Shown one piece after another: positions 1 to 12,240 of a stretch of 64,000 nucleotides of DNA; positions within the stretch are counted from its first letter, which is position 1, and the number at the start of each line of letters is the position of its first letter. The position numbers and the translations under genes are program-made. Origin of the DNA: Rhytidiadelphus loreus (Eukaryota; Streptophyta; Bryopsida; Hypnales; Hylocomiaceae); assembly GCA_947034895.1 (NCBI GenBank), contig OX344761.1, positions 36,530,863 to 36,594,862 on the forward strand, given 5' to 3'. Under the pieces are notes generated by a model, which was not told the origin of the DNA, searched no databases, and worked only from the letters and a program-made list of their open reading frames with translations.

Positions 1-1424
1 GCGAGTTCCTTCTAGGCCCTAAATGGCCTTGTAATCTTTTCCCAAATCAAATATTAGATTTTCCCAAAGATATTTTGAAAACCTACCTAATTAACTGAGA
101 TATTTTGCATTTTAATCTAAGGTTAGTTCTAAATTGTCTTTGTTTAGTCCAAAAGATGGCTTCTTACGCAAGACAAGTATCTTGGGCAAATCCAATCTTC
201 AATTTTACAAAAGATATTTGCAAAATCCACCCAGATTAATCCAAAATTACCTTTTAAAAGTCAAACTAAGGGCTGACCCTCTCTATCTTTTGAGAGACAA
301 CTAAAAACTAAAAACAAACTGTGCCATCGCGTTTTGAAGACCCCAATTAGCCTTAAGGACCACTTACCCCTACCTCTCCAACCATTTTAAAGCGCAAAAT
401 TGAGTCACGGTAACTCAGAATAAAAGTTTAAAACCTAACTTTTGGAATTTGCAATTTTTGATAAAACTGTCAATTTTGGGTGGTTTAGAATATTCGTGGG
501 AGTAAGAATTGACCCTTGAAATGCTCCATTCGGACACTGCTAGCTCTTGGTACGCTAGTCAACCCGCCGCCAAGTTGTAAATTCTTGTAAATTTTGTTGT
601 CGGTCCTAATTCTGGTACTTGGGAATGTTGGAATGTCTTCAAACTTGACAAAGCTCTTTATTGGCACACAAAACACTATCCTAATTTTTAGTGAGATTTT
701 ACCGCAACATTGGTAATTTCTAGGAATTTACAAATGCAGTTTTAAGTGGTTGACTTCCCGTGGAGTCATCGTGGAGTTTTGTAAAATCCGGTTTTGGGCA
801 ATCTTTTAAAAGATGTCCATCAACTAAAGGCAAAACCAAATCTCCAATAAGGATGCTATTTTTAGCAATTCCTTAATAATTTCCACCCATGGAGAAATTA
901 TTTTTGATATTGGGGGAATCTTGGATGATTCGGCTTCTATTTGACCTCTTAACATGATTTGACCTAAAAAAGCACCTCTCTGTATGTTTCAATCATCATT
1001 TCCTCCATCTTGGTCTGTGAATGAGAGTATTTCTCAAAATTACCTGCAAACAACAAATCTAACTCTTTCGAGTTGGATTTGGACTGACTCTGACTAGACT
1101 TCTAACTTTTAACCAATTTATTACATATATACTTATATGTGTTGTATCACATGAACAAGACATTAGGATTGGTTAACTCTCAAATCTTCACTTCGCTCGG
1201 AATTATTGACTTAACTACTTATTTTCACTACAAAGACCTAAATTTAGTAAAAATGTAACGTCTTACGTGTTTCACGCATTTAAGGCCATTACACACCCCT
1301 TTGATAGAGACTTCTACCAAAATCCACAATAACTGTATTTTTATATGTTTTTTCCTATTTTTCACCCAAAAATTAACTAAAAATTGCGAAAAATAAGTTC
1401 AAAGTGCCAACTTGAGGGCTCACA
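1..1424 (-). repeat. LTR-like dispersed repeat, copy 1 (5' part, runs off window)
   Basis: Reverse complement matches the first ~1.4 kb of the repeats starting at 4239 and 22648, beginning TGTGAGCCCTCAAGTTGGCA at 1424 and running leftwards. It contains uninterrupted (empty) versions of two sites that carry insertions in copy 2: a single TTAA at 742-745 and an uninterrupted CAACTT at about 571-577. The rest lies outside the window. No coding capacity seen. LTR identity is inferred from the TG start and, in the other copies, an internal TATA box. Confidence 0.75.
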
Positions 1425-1553
1425 GGCATGTACTACCTTGTGGGACAATAAGTTCCCTTGTAGTGAATCATCATTTCATCCACTGTACTAAATTTACCAA
1501 TACTCTAGGCTCTTCAACAATTCTCCCTCATTGCATTCAGTAACCACTTCATC

Positions 1554-1742
1554 TTATCCCATTTTGTCATACCACAACATTGTCTTATTACTCTCATACC
1601 TTGATGGATTTGTGGCATGTAAGCATTTCGTGAGTAACTGGAATTGGTTTTGAGACATCAACTCAAAAATGGTAGGACCGTGAAAAGTAGAGCCTTTTTT
1701 ATACCAAAAAGACTTCACATTCAGTTGGTGCCTCATACCCAT
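1554..1742 (-). pseudogene. piggyBac transposase relic
   Basis: A 62-codon open stretch reads MGMRHQLNVKSFWYKKG and then MSQNQFQLLTKCLHATNP and YDKMG. This is the order found in the conserved N-proximal part of the piggyBac DDE transposase (DDE_Tnp_1_7 / PGBD family: MGMxxxPNxxSYW, then MSRNRFQxLLRCLHF, then YDKxxxVR). A TAA stop falls just before the first Met and another just after YDKMG, and no catalytic Asp region is readable downstream, so it is a decayed fragment. It is the only piggyBac coding sequence I can see and is a plausible relative of the source of the many TTAA-flanked elements in this window. Confidence 0.7.
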
Positions 1743-4238
1743 TTATAATATGATGGCCAATAATATTTTCAATTCCATTACAATAAGATTTTGCCAATGC
1801 GCACTACTAGAAAATGAGTGACTAGATTGACATAACAATAATAGTTATTTGTTGCCTTTGGCATTGGAATGGCCACTTTGACAATCTTTACAACTGTTTG
1901 TTTATGTGGTTAAAAATGTACAAAGGTACTTGTTGATTTTGGCATTGCATTTTGTTGTACTGAAGGATTGATGACTTATCCTTTTCTATCCCTCTTTGTA
2001 CACTTTGAAATGCAAGGATAAAATTCATGATTTTGGTTTAGTTTTATTAGTCCACAACTATTTCAATCCCCATGCAGGGCTCCTAAATGATGATTTCAAT
2101 ATAAAATAGAATTTTTTTTCCTGTACTACATGAAATGAAACTACAATATGTCCTATAAGAAGATAATCATATTTTAGTCAAAGAACTTGCACAATGAATT
2201 CAAGCACCATGTATGTCATCCATGCAAAATTGATGAGGATGTCCTCTAATACATCTAAAAGTTACATTCAATGTTTTACAAACTTCAACATATGGATGTA
2301 CAATTGCACCATAAAATCAAACAACATTTCAAGAAATCTATAGTTTATTTTCAATTTCAGTTACTGAATTTTGAAAGTATAATTGATTCAATGCGTATGT
2401 TTAAAAAAAACAAAGAGGAACACACTATAAAGAATTACAAATGAAAACCGCAGATAAAAAGGAAATTTTCCATGGTGGACTTGTGTTATGTACACATGTC
2501 CTCTACATCATCCTTTTTTTATTGACATTGCTTGGATTGAAGAGTTCAAAACTAACTAGAAATTTCTACTATTCCTTCCTATATATGCACTAAATGTACA
2601 ATTTTTTTGTAATTCAACTACTAATGCCATACATGTGATTGTCAAGGATCTTCTCTGTAGAAGTATTTCATAAACTTCCCCTCAATTTGTTCTAACTTTA
2701 AGAAAACATATTTTTTCAGAAATATGAAAATTACCTTCTTTTCAAATGAACTAGTTATTATCAATTAAGGTTGGGTATCTCTTGTTACCTCTACAAACAC
2801 ATGCTTCAATAGACAGTCTTCCTTCATGTACCTACCCAACAAAAAACCACAAACATCAGAGGTAAGAAAAATAAACTTTCAAACTTCCTTTAATTCTACT
2901 ACAATCTACAATCTCCTGAAAAATGTAAAACATGTTTTTCACTATAGAAACTTCTTCCACTTCCACTCCTTCCACTCCTTAAATTTCTTTGATTTCTTTA
3001 GTGGCTAAATGAACTTTTCAATTACTATATTTGCATACCAATTTAATGAACATGAATGGCAGTCACAAACTATTCCTAGTATTCTCTCTTTCATCCTCCT
3101 ATTATTTTTTCCTTTCTATTGGCTGCTCCTTTGGATGTACCTATGCTACCAAATAAAACTATTTTCACTTCTTCAGTTCAAACACATGTTCATGAGACAT
3201 GTCTTTCACAACATTTACGAGAAAACAAACCTACGGTTCCATTCTATTCAATTACTATCCCTTAGTCATACATCATTATTGAATACAAGAACCTCATACA
3301 TGATAACAACTTCACTAACTCTAATGCACTTATGATTACATAATTTCCTCTTTGCATGTGAAAATCACTTCCTGAACATGTCTCATTGGATCTCTTGGAT
3401 CCCAATCATGTGAAAAACATATATGTATAATAAATTATAAAAATTGTTTAACCTTTCTCTTGCAGATTTGTTGGATTCATTTCATGCTATGTATACTTTC
3501 ATACTCAAGGTACATGTTTATTCCATATGAAATTTTCAGAATAAAAGCTCTACAATGTCATTAACATTTCAAAAGAAAAAAAATTGGAAGACTACATTGA
3601 AGTAACTTGACACTCTTCCATTCCTACTAAACACAATTCACTAAACTCACTATTTGCGCGCATTTAAAAAAAATCAACTCTTTCCAAACATTTTTACATG
3701 ATGGCCATAAATCACCTATGTAAGAGCTCAAATTGAATTTTGGTAAGATAAAAATTCAATTTACAAAAGAATTCAATAAATCTTCTATAAAAAAACAAAT
3801 GTAGCTGTTATAAAACAGAAGTCGTTTCATTTTCTTGCATACTTTCTAGAATTAGTGATGAATTATTCAAATTCATATGGCATACACCTCTCACTTTGGC
3901 CACTACTTTTGATGTACATTATTCATACATTGTTGAAGGCAACAGACATTTCATACATACAAACACTATACATTTATAAAGGTGACCAAATTAAAATACA
4001 CTCTACCCTAAGAATGTACTCCTTTACATGTTGTACCTACAAACTATCTTTTTTCATTGCTGAGTAACACTAACAATGTCTTCTATTCCTACTTTCAATC
4101 AATTTTGACATGATCTTCACCTCCACTTCTTTCACTTCAAAAAATTTAGCATATTTTTTTTCCTTACCTTCAAATTCCTCCATGCCATTATGTGTCCGAT
4201 TTCTCATTTCCATGTACGTATCTCAGATAATTACATGG
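1743..4238. other. AT-rich intergenic DNA, no gene recognised
   Basis: Very AT-rich, between the two head-to-head LTR-like repeats. Short open frames on the plus strand (2826-3335, 3855-4067) are hydrophobic and low-complexity with no recognisable domain. A CACTA-like terminus (CACTACTAGAAAATGAG) starts at 1802 but no matching right end was found. Parts may be decayed remains of the piggyBac element whose transposase relic lies at 1554-1742. Confidence 0.4.
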
Positions 4239-4535
4239 TCTGAGCCCTCAAGTTAGCATTTGGAACTCTGGACACATTTTTTGCGATTTTTACAGAGAGG
4301 TGCTTTTCTAAATTAAAGCATGCCAAGAAGTCAAAATGAGAGCCGGTCACCCAAGATTCCCCTCGATATCAAGAATGATTTCCCCCTTGGGTGGAAATTA
4401 TTCAAATCTACTATATTTAGACTAGTGCAACATGAGCATGAACTTGCACTTAGCTTCTAGGACTGTCCGAGATGTTCTCTCAAAAGTTTCATAATTTGGT
4501 AAAATTCCACATTGACTCCATGGGAAGTCAACTGC

Positions 4536-5495
4536 TTAACCCCTAAACGTCCAAACAACGTTTTTTGGCAACATAGTGATTTTGGGCAGCTCACTACACG
4601 CGGAGTTTTTCTTATTTTTCTTTGAAAATTTCACGCAATATAGAGACAAGGAGTAGCTTTAAGGCCCAACAATTTTCATAACTTTTGACAACATGGTTCA
4701 AAACTTATTGCATGATATGTAATATTCAATGTTCAATGGGTAGCTTGGGCATCCCTTGCAGAAAAAAAAACTTCTTTGAAAATCACTTTTAAAAAAAATG
4801 AAAATTTGAAATTTATTCTATAGATTTTTATATATGTGGTAAGCTTTGAATCATTCTATTTTGATCAATGAGTTAAAAGTTATGAGGAATTTTAGTTTGG
4901 GTTGGTTTGTGGGTAGTTATGGAATCTCTACTCTAAAATAAACTTTGAAGTCCTTTATTTAACTCGATTTCAAATATTTTTGGAAAAAAATAAAAACATT
5001 AGGTGTATATTTTTTATTAAAACATTACAACCATTGGGATTGACATTTTTCAATTTTGTAAATAAATTGTTAACAATTTAGTATTTTGAATCATTCTCTA
5101 CTTCTTTCTACTTACTATTTTTTTCCTATATGTTGTACAATTCCAAATGATCTAAATTTTTTTGAGCATGTAGCCAACTTGACTTGAGGAATGAATCCAA
5201 AGGGTACCACCATTTTGGACATTTTTTCATACAAATGTGACCTTGTGAAGTGCAATTGCCATATTCTCAAAGGGCCCAAAAAAGGATTTTTGTCACTTCA
5301 AACGTTAATATCTTGCAATCTACATAGTGGAAAATTTTGGAAAATTTTCCACATCTTTTCAAACCTATGTACTACAAGATCCTACAGTTACATGTTTCTA
5401 AAAATGTTTTTTTTCTAAAATTTGGTGCTTGTAAATACAAGAATAGTTTTGGAGCAGTTTTGATGAAAACATAGTCTATGACAATTAGGGGTTAA
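4536..5495 (+). mobile_element. piggyBac-type non-autonomous element A, TTAA target site
   Basis: TTAA(4536-4539)-CCCCTAAACG ... TTAGGGG-TTAA(5492-5495); 952 bp between the duplicated TTAAs. Copies 1 and 3 of the host repeat have a single TTAA at the same point (742-745 and 23336-23339), so both the target duplication and the exact ends are seen directly. The interior is related to element D (GGCAACATAG, GGGCAGCTCACTA near the left end) but the right half differs. A 75-codon frame inside has no recognisable domain. Confidence 0.9.
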
Positions 5496-5666
5496 CTGAA
5501 ACGCATTAATAAATTCCTAGAAATTACAAATGTTGCGGTAAAATCTCACTAAAAATTAGGATAATGTTTTGTATGTTAGTAAAGAGCCTTGTCAAGTTTG
5601 AAGACATTCCAACATTCCCAAGTACTAGAATTAAGACCAACATTGAATATTATAAGAATTTACAAC

Positions 5667-5828
5667 CATTAGAGGAAAACAACGTTGAATTCAACAAAAA
5701 CAATCTGACATATTTCTACAATTTTTGTTTTTCTACAAAAAAAATTTCATTTTTCAACGTATAGGAAAAAAATATGTAAAAATATGTCAGATTGTTTTTG
5801 TTGAGTTCAATGCTGTTTTCTTCTAGTG
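5667..5828. mobile_element. 162-bp CACTA-type MITE, TSD AAC
   Basis: Long inverted repeat with ends CATTAGAGGAAAACA... and ...TGTTTTCTTCTAGTG (right end reversed: CACTAGAAGAAAACAGCA). Each arm is about 55-60 bp. It is flanked by AAC at 5664-5666 and 5829-5831. Copies 1 and 3 of the host repeat lack it, so the empty site is visible. Ends and 3-bp duplication identify the CACTA (En/Spm) superfamily. Too short to code. Confidence 0.88.
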
Positions 5829-6519
5829 AACTTAACGGCGGGCTGACCGACGTACCAAGAGCTAACGATGTCCGAATGGAGCAAATCAAAGGTCAATTCT
5901 TACTCCTTCAAACATTTTAAACCACCTTGGCTAGATAGTTTCAATAAAAAGCACAAACTCCAAAAGTGAGAGTTTTGACTTTTCTTTGGAGTTATCATAA
6001 CTTAATTTTGCACTTGAAAATGGTCGAGGAAAAAGAGGTAAGGGGTCCTTCAAGCTAATTGAGATCTTTTGAATGCTATGGTGCATTTGGTTTATGATTT
6101 TGAGTTGTTTCCTAAAAGATAGAGAGGATTAGCTCTTAGTTTGACTTTTTAGTAGTAATTTGTGATTAATCTAAGGTGATTTTACAAAAATCTTTTGAAA
6201 AATCAAAGATTGGATTTGACCAAGATCTTTTTGCTTGTGTAAGAAGTCAACTTTGAACTAAAGAAAGACAATTTGGAATTAACTTAAGATTAATTTGCAA
6301 AATATCTAAGTTAATTAGGTTAATTTCAAAATATCTTTGGAATAAGCTCTTAAATTTGATTTTTCCAAGATCTATTAGCTAAATGGAGGGGATTTTAGAG
6401 ATTTCGACCATTAAACAAAGAATATTTTGCAATTACATTAGGGTATTTTAGGAAAATATCTAGAGTGAGAATAAAATGTATTTTCACCGACAACTTACTA
6501 TGGAGGGACCTAGAACTAG

Positions 6520-6528
6520 TATAAAAGG
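6520..6528 (+). promoter_or_regulatory. TATA box of LTR-like repeat copy 2
   Basis: TATAAAAGG followed by CCCTTCC. The same block (TATATAAGGCCCTTCC) occurs at the equivalent place in copy 3 (24208) and a related TATAAAAA in copy 4 (19901). Conserved position suggests the U3/R border of an LTR. Confidence 0.55.
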
Positions 6529-9500
6529 CCCTTCCTTGAAGTTGTCGTTACCTTCAATTCAATATTCTCAATTGTTATACTAATGCTCATTCTCTTTGGT
6601 TGTGCTACCAACATTGTTGGAGCACTTTTGTTGTCTAATTTCGGTGTTGTGGGCGTGGTCGGAGCACTTTGGATTTCATTCTGTCACTTTGAAGGACTAG
6701 AGGGTCCCTTCAAAGTGTTATTGTACGCATTTCATTTAAGAGTTAGAGGGGCTAAGCCTCGCCTCTCTTTCTTTTTATAGAATTTGAAGAGAAATTCTTC
6801 CCAAAACTCTATATTTCCTTCAACATTCTTGAAACTAACACTTAGGGTACTTGAAACAACATTTGGTACTAGTATACTTAAAGCAACGAAGCATGACTTT
6901 GCCAAAAGTATATTAATACTAAGATTCTACTCAAAATTTGTTGTATAACGAAGTTTGGGAATTAATTGCTAAAGTTTGATTTTAACGTTGTCATGTGTAC
7001 CTCCTTTAGTGATCAAGTTAAGGCTTTCATTGAAATTTTGGAAAATTGGTTTTAAATATTGGTTTAAACGTTGTCATGTGTACCTCTTTTAAATTCTAAA
7101 ATTTCATAATACTATTCTTGTTTGAGACACCATTACAACTTGGTCTGCCTTTGCCTAAGATGAATTGGGCACACTTTAGTGATTTTGTCAAAATTCACAT
7201 GTAAAAAAACCCTGGGGTTGTTCCCGCATGGCAAAGCTTTGACTTACCAATTGAGCCCAAGATTATATCACATGGCAAAAGATCGGATTTTTAAAAGTCT
7301 AAAGATTTCCTTGGTAACCTATTAAAATTCGCAACTCATTATTTCCTCCTCACTTTCGTTGAAATGTGAATGGAGGACAACTTGCTTCAAAAACATTCCC
7401 TTCATTACATTACTCCCTTTTAAGTTTAAGTCATTTTTATCCCCCAAAACTCCATTAAATTAGTCATTGATAGTTCATTTTTTAGTTCAATTTTTTATTT
7501 ATTTATTTATTATTATTCATTATTATTATTTTCCAAAAAAACAATTTTCAATTCAACCAAGACTCCGAGTTGAGGCTAGTTGAGCTACAAATTGAAAGAG
7601 CACGGACCGACAAAGGATGGGGTAAGAAAAATCCTATAGAACCATGTGGTAGTGACTAATGACGATGAGCCACGGAATGACAGAGGAACCTAGGTTCCTA
7701 GCCTTTGAAGGAGGCAACTTGAGTTAGGATCCTAGGGAGGTAGTTTGAGCTCTAGGCTAAGCCAAGTTGTGACACCATTCCACACTCAAATAAAAAATTG
7801 GTAAATCATCCTTGAATAAAGCTTGATTCCATCTTTGAAATTCAAAATTAAGATTTTTGAAAAAGAAATCTAAAGGTTGGCCATTGCTTGTTGCACCAAC
7901 AATTTTGATTTTTTAAACAAAAATTGACATTCTTTCACCTTTTGCTACCATTCTCAATTCTCACATTCTCTCCATAGCTCCATCTTTGAACTCATTAAGA
8001 TCTCACAAAACAAATGAGAGAATTAGGGAGGAAGAAGAACAAAAGGAATTTAGAATACGAGAGAATTTGCACATGTGAGGGAATTAATATTAAAAAACTA
8101 GTTGTTAGAAAATTTCGCGATTGAACCAAATTCTTTGATTCTTCTATTTTTTGTTAATTAGTTATTAGTTAGATACTGGAGGAAATTTAGGAAATTTGGA
8201 TTGTAGCAGGTATTTGTTTTATTAGGCATAAAAAGACAATAGAAAAAGACAAAGCTGCCAATTAATAATCCAAAATTAATTAAAAGATAAAAATTATTTG
8301 GATATTAACGATTTGTTTGGATTTGATTAGATTTAGTGGATTCTTATTGTTTTTGGCATTCAAATAATTCTTGAGAAATTAGGAATTATCCAAATTACTC
8401 CCAATACATTAAAAAATTCTCAAAGATTAGGAAAAAAGGAAAAATTACAACAACAACTATGAACTAACGGTGGAATTAAAATGGATTAGTAAACATGGAG
8501 ATCGACAAACCATACAAGACCATCCATTTGGTGATCCTTGAGGACAAAACGATCAAGAATTTCATCGGAGAGGTGGGTTTGACTTGGCTTTACTTTTACT
8601 TTCTTTTGATTTTTGAAAGGTTTTAACTAAAATTAAACATTTAAGTCAACATCTTAGATTTAGGATTAGAATTTAGAATATCGTAGTTTGTTATTTGAGG
8701 GTTCTAAAAATACTTCACATTAAGGAAATAACCAAAAACTAAAGAAGATACAAGTGGATGAACTTTGGACATTAATTTGGATGAAAACTTAAACATTCAT
8801 CCAAAGGAATCAAAAGGGAAATCTAAGCATCCAGGTGGAATTTTGGAATTACAGGTCAAATAAAAAGTCTAATTTCACATTTTAGTCAAAAGTAATTGAT
8901 GGATGAACTTTAATTGCTAGAATTTTAATAAAGAATTCATCCATCTAGAAGTTAAGTATCTTACTTTGTTGGAAAGGTAATTTATTGCTTTTCACATGAA
9001 AACCTTGAAAATCATAAACAATAATAATTTAGAGTAGAAATTAAAACGCATTAGAGTAGGAAGTAATTCTAAAAGGAAACTGTTAAGAATTTCAAAAGAA
9101 TTATTTAAATTTGGAATCACATACCATAACCCTAAAATTTGTAATTATTTCAATAAGATTTGTTATTTTAAATCCGTGGATGACGTTTTTAAGTTAGTTT
9201 AGAAGTCAAATTTCATCCTTAAATAACTTTTGCATAGAAAGTTAGAATTTAGTTTGCTTTACCAATTTGGAAAGGGCAAGGTGCATTCTATAGGTTTATT
9301 TGATCAGAAGTTTATGTTAGATTAGATTTTTCCAATCACTCTTTTAAAACCTTATCACTAACATCCTTAACTAGGAATTGTGTTTCAAAGTGACTTTTAT
9401 TGATAGATTAGCATAATTTAAGTGTCCATCAATTGCTTAGAAGGCGCTTATTGATCACCTTAATAGTTACTTTTTCATTTAGCCGACGGAATTTGTATGT

Positions 9501-9560
9501 TAAAATTCTATCTCAAGGGTGGAGTTAGAATTGCCCACACATGGCTAGCACTACTAGTCC

Positions 9561-10225
9561 TCATTAGAAACAAATCTTACTATACTTCAAAGTAAAGTAC
9601 ATTCATAGGAAAAATAAGTATATATAGGTACTAACAGAATATATATGTACTAAGGAACAAAAATAAGTACATATATATTCTGTTCCTTCACTCTTTTTCT
9701 TTTGATTCACCAAAGTCCCTGTCAAACATCATGGGATTCTCTTGACCAATCTCATTGAACACTCAATTCAACGTCTCGGCCTCCATTACATTACATGTGT
9801 TTTGGCTCTTGGAGAGGGCTACGAGTTCCCAACTTGAAACCCCCCTGAGAACCACCGAAACCCGCTGTTCCTGCCTGTGCTAACCTAGCCGAGAGACTAT
9901 CAGGTCAGTTTTTTCAAAAAGTAAATAAATAAATAAATTTTAACTTTGTTTCTCATTTTAAGGACTTAAACTTTTATTTTATTTTATTTATTTATTTCAA
10001 AAAATAAATCTGACAACGGTGTTCTTTCACTACCGGGGGAACAATGCCGGAAACGGCCCTCAAACGGCCCTCAAAATCCTGAAATCTCTTCTAATGACTA
10101 CACTCGGCAAATTTTCAAGACCTTCATTTCATACTTGCAAACCTTCGTAGTTTGAATCTCAATCCTTAACAGTTGGGGCTCCTCCTCTTCCTCCACTTCA
10201 ATGTCAATTCTACGTCACTCCCTCC
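9561..10225. other. Intergenic DNA with short palindrome and CACTA-like terminus
   Basis: A perfect 19-bp inverted repeat lies at 9633-9651 and 9666-9684 (AACAGAATATATATGTACT and its complement, 14-base loop). At 10028 a sequence CACTACCGGGGGAACAATGC looks like a CACTA left terminus just outside the transposase relic at 10226-10765; no matching right end was found. No gene seen. Confidence 0.4.
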
Positions 10226-10765
10226 CCTTAGTACATAAGACTGGCTCCAGCCTGGCTCGTCCTCATCATTTGAAAAAAATACTTATTGACAATGAATACA
10301 AAAAGCAAAAGACTCATAACTAAATTGTACTAGTGCTTTGAAATTTGCCATAGTGAAACCCCACTCGTCATTTTTCACTATAGCATTCCTACCTCTATAA
10401 TTTGCTTTCACCTAGTCACAAACTAGCAACACTACGCAATATCTCTTGTAATCTAGCTTTACAATCTCTTTGATTTGACCTATGTATTCAAGATCCTCGT
10501 TCAAAATGTTGCAGTCACGCCTCCTTAAGCAACATGGTTGTCAAAATACAATGGCTACTCCAAAGTCACAAGTATTGTTTACACTTTGCTTTGCACTTCT
10601 CACTCGGAAATAGTACTTATATGCATATATGCTTCTATACTTCTTTGCATGTATAGAAGATAAATTTGATGAGTCCTCAACTTCTAACAAAACAACCAAC
10701 CCTTCATGTATAGCCTTCTGGACATATTTTTCAAACCATTTTGGAAAACTAGGAATTTCTTCCAC
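10226..10765 (-). pseudogene. CACTA (En/Spm) TNP2-like transposase relic, DUF4216 region
   Basis: One reading frame on the minus strand runs about 180 codons with three internal stops. It begins FPKWFEKYVQK, then YRSIYAYKYYFRVRSAK, then DFGVAIVF, matching the FPxWF...YxGYxxNGYxFHT...NSGV block found downstream of the transposase core in plant CACTA elements. It continues LEYIGQIKEIVKLDYKRY, CD*VKANYRG, and NDEWGFTMANFKAL, the pattern of DUF4216 (YYGxxxxIxELDY...VVLFxCDW...FVLAxQAxQVFYV). A TAG replaces the conserved Trp of CDW; TGA and TAA interrupt elsewhere. It is a degraded, non-functional copy. The core transposase domain that should precede it is not readable. Confidence 0.75.
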
Positions 10766-12240
10766 CCCTAGAGGAAATGGAGTTCCTCTCCTGCCACCTC
10801 TATGCGGGCGTCTCTGACAAAATTCATTTTGTTCATTGGTCCATTTTGGAAAAATTTACTTCATACCTCCTACAATGCTATGCCAAACTTATTAGTGCAT
10901 TCAGGGCTCAGATCAATTAATAAAACCAAAAATAATGGTCATAATGTTCACTTTCTTCATTTTGTGAGATACATATTTCCACTCAAATTACTTTTGCACT
11001 CATCATTGTATAGTTGAATTACACTTCTTGACAATTTCTATTCCATACTCTTTCCTAATGCTACACACTTTCTAAAACTAGTGCGGTACATCCATTTCTA
11101 TGCCCTGTACATTATCAAAATTCCCTTTTTGTACACACTTTTCTTCCAATTTCTATGTCTGCGTTCACTTTGCCATTTCCAAACTATGAAAAATCCCAAA
11201 TTCAGCATTACCTTTGTCATGAAATAACAGAGGTGGTCATCAAATTTCAAATATCCACAGAAAACCACCTCCATAGAGCATCCCTTCCATTGGCCTCTCA
11301 CCATTTTAAACTTCAACCACCTTCTATGAACTTCTATTTGAATTTCTAGTCGTCACATGTGGAATTCACAAGTCACAAATATTGTTTTCTATTTCATACA
11401 CCTCTCATTATATACTGGTTAATTATTCTATACATGGTTCTCTGAGTGTCTATGTCTTCACATGCACTCCATTATCCTCATAGAGAAATCAACAGAATTC
11501 AAAGAGACACCTCATAAAATTCTTGTCATCTGAAATTCATGAAATGCGTCTTCCTTGTTCACATGTCTCTTAGAAGTTTCAGATGCACAAGTATGTTCAC
11601 ATCATGGAAATGCGTCTTCCTTGTTCACATGCCTCTTAGAAGTTTCAGATGCACAAGTATGTTCACATCATGACCCATATGAAATACTTAATGCCTTGCA
11701 ATATTCATTCACATTGAATTTCTTAAACTTGGGGGTTTAGTTAGAGTATCCTTTAGAAACCATGTGCAAACAAAACTTTGGACCCATTATATACTTTTTA
11801 AATTTTAAATAAAACAAAATTAAGAAAATACAAATAGATTTTCCTACTTTGAAAGTTAATATTTTGAATTATTGATATTTTTATTTGTTAATAATCATTA
11901 GTTACAAATTTTTGAAGTAAAAAGATACAATATAGAATTGAAAAATAACTTTCACATCCCTACATTATATAAGAAAAATTTGTCTGAAAAATCCTAGAAA
12001 TTCCTAAAAATAACTCTCTATTGAAAGCTCATTTTGAGTTGAATATTGATTCAGTGGTCATCTAAATGAGTTCTCTATAATTATTTGAGTTAAAAAACAT
12101 GTCATTTTAGTTCATTTTCAACCTCTTCTAGAAATCATTTCATATTTTATTTGAGTTGGAAATTTCGGCAATAGAAACCTATAGTCATTATTAAACAATG
12201 GTCAAAATTTTAGATTGAAATTATAGTTTATTAGAAACCA
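10766..12240. other. Intergenic DNA, likely decayed CACTA interior
   Basis: Minus-strand open stretches upstream of the transposase relic (for example 11098-11316) are short and without recognisable motifs, but may belong to the same decayed element. The 66-bp tandem duplication at 11541-11672 lies here. Nothing else recognised. Confidence 0.35.
11541..11672. repeat. 66-bp tandem duplication
   Basis: Two adjacent 66-bp units starting GAAATGCGTCTTCCTTGTTC at 11541 and 11607, near identical (CATGTCTC versus CATGCCTC). Recent local duplication; no gene attached. Confidence 0.9.

Larger units (their letters stand above)
4239..9560 (+). repeat. LTR-like dispersed repeat, copy 2 (near full length)
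   Basis: Begins TCTGAGCCCTCAAGTTAGCA and is collinear with copy 3 (22648 onwards) to a shared 3' part ending near AAGGGTGGAGTTAGAATTGC at about 9520-9560. About 4.2 kb once the nested insertions at 4536-5495 and 5667-5828 are removed. It carries a TATA box about 2.3 kb from the start and no protein-coding frame, as expected of a very long LTR of a Gypsy-type element. No internal domain, primer-binding site or target duplication could be identified, so 'LTR' is an inference and the 3' end is approximate. Confidence 0.65.

Noticed and set aside
1802..1830. CACTA-like left terminus CACTACTAGAAAATGAG
   Set aside because: No matching TAGTG right end or 3-bp duplication was found before 4239.
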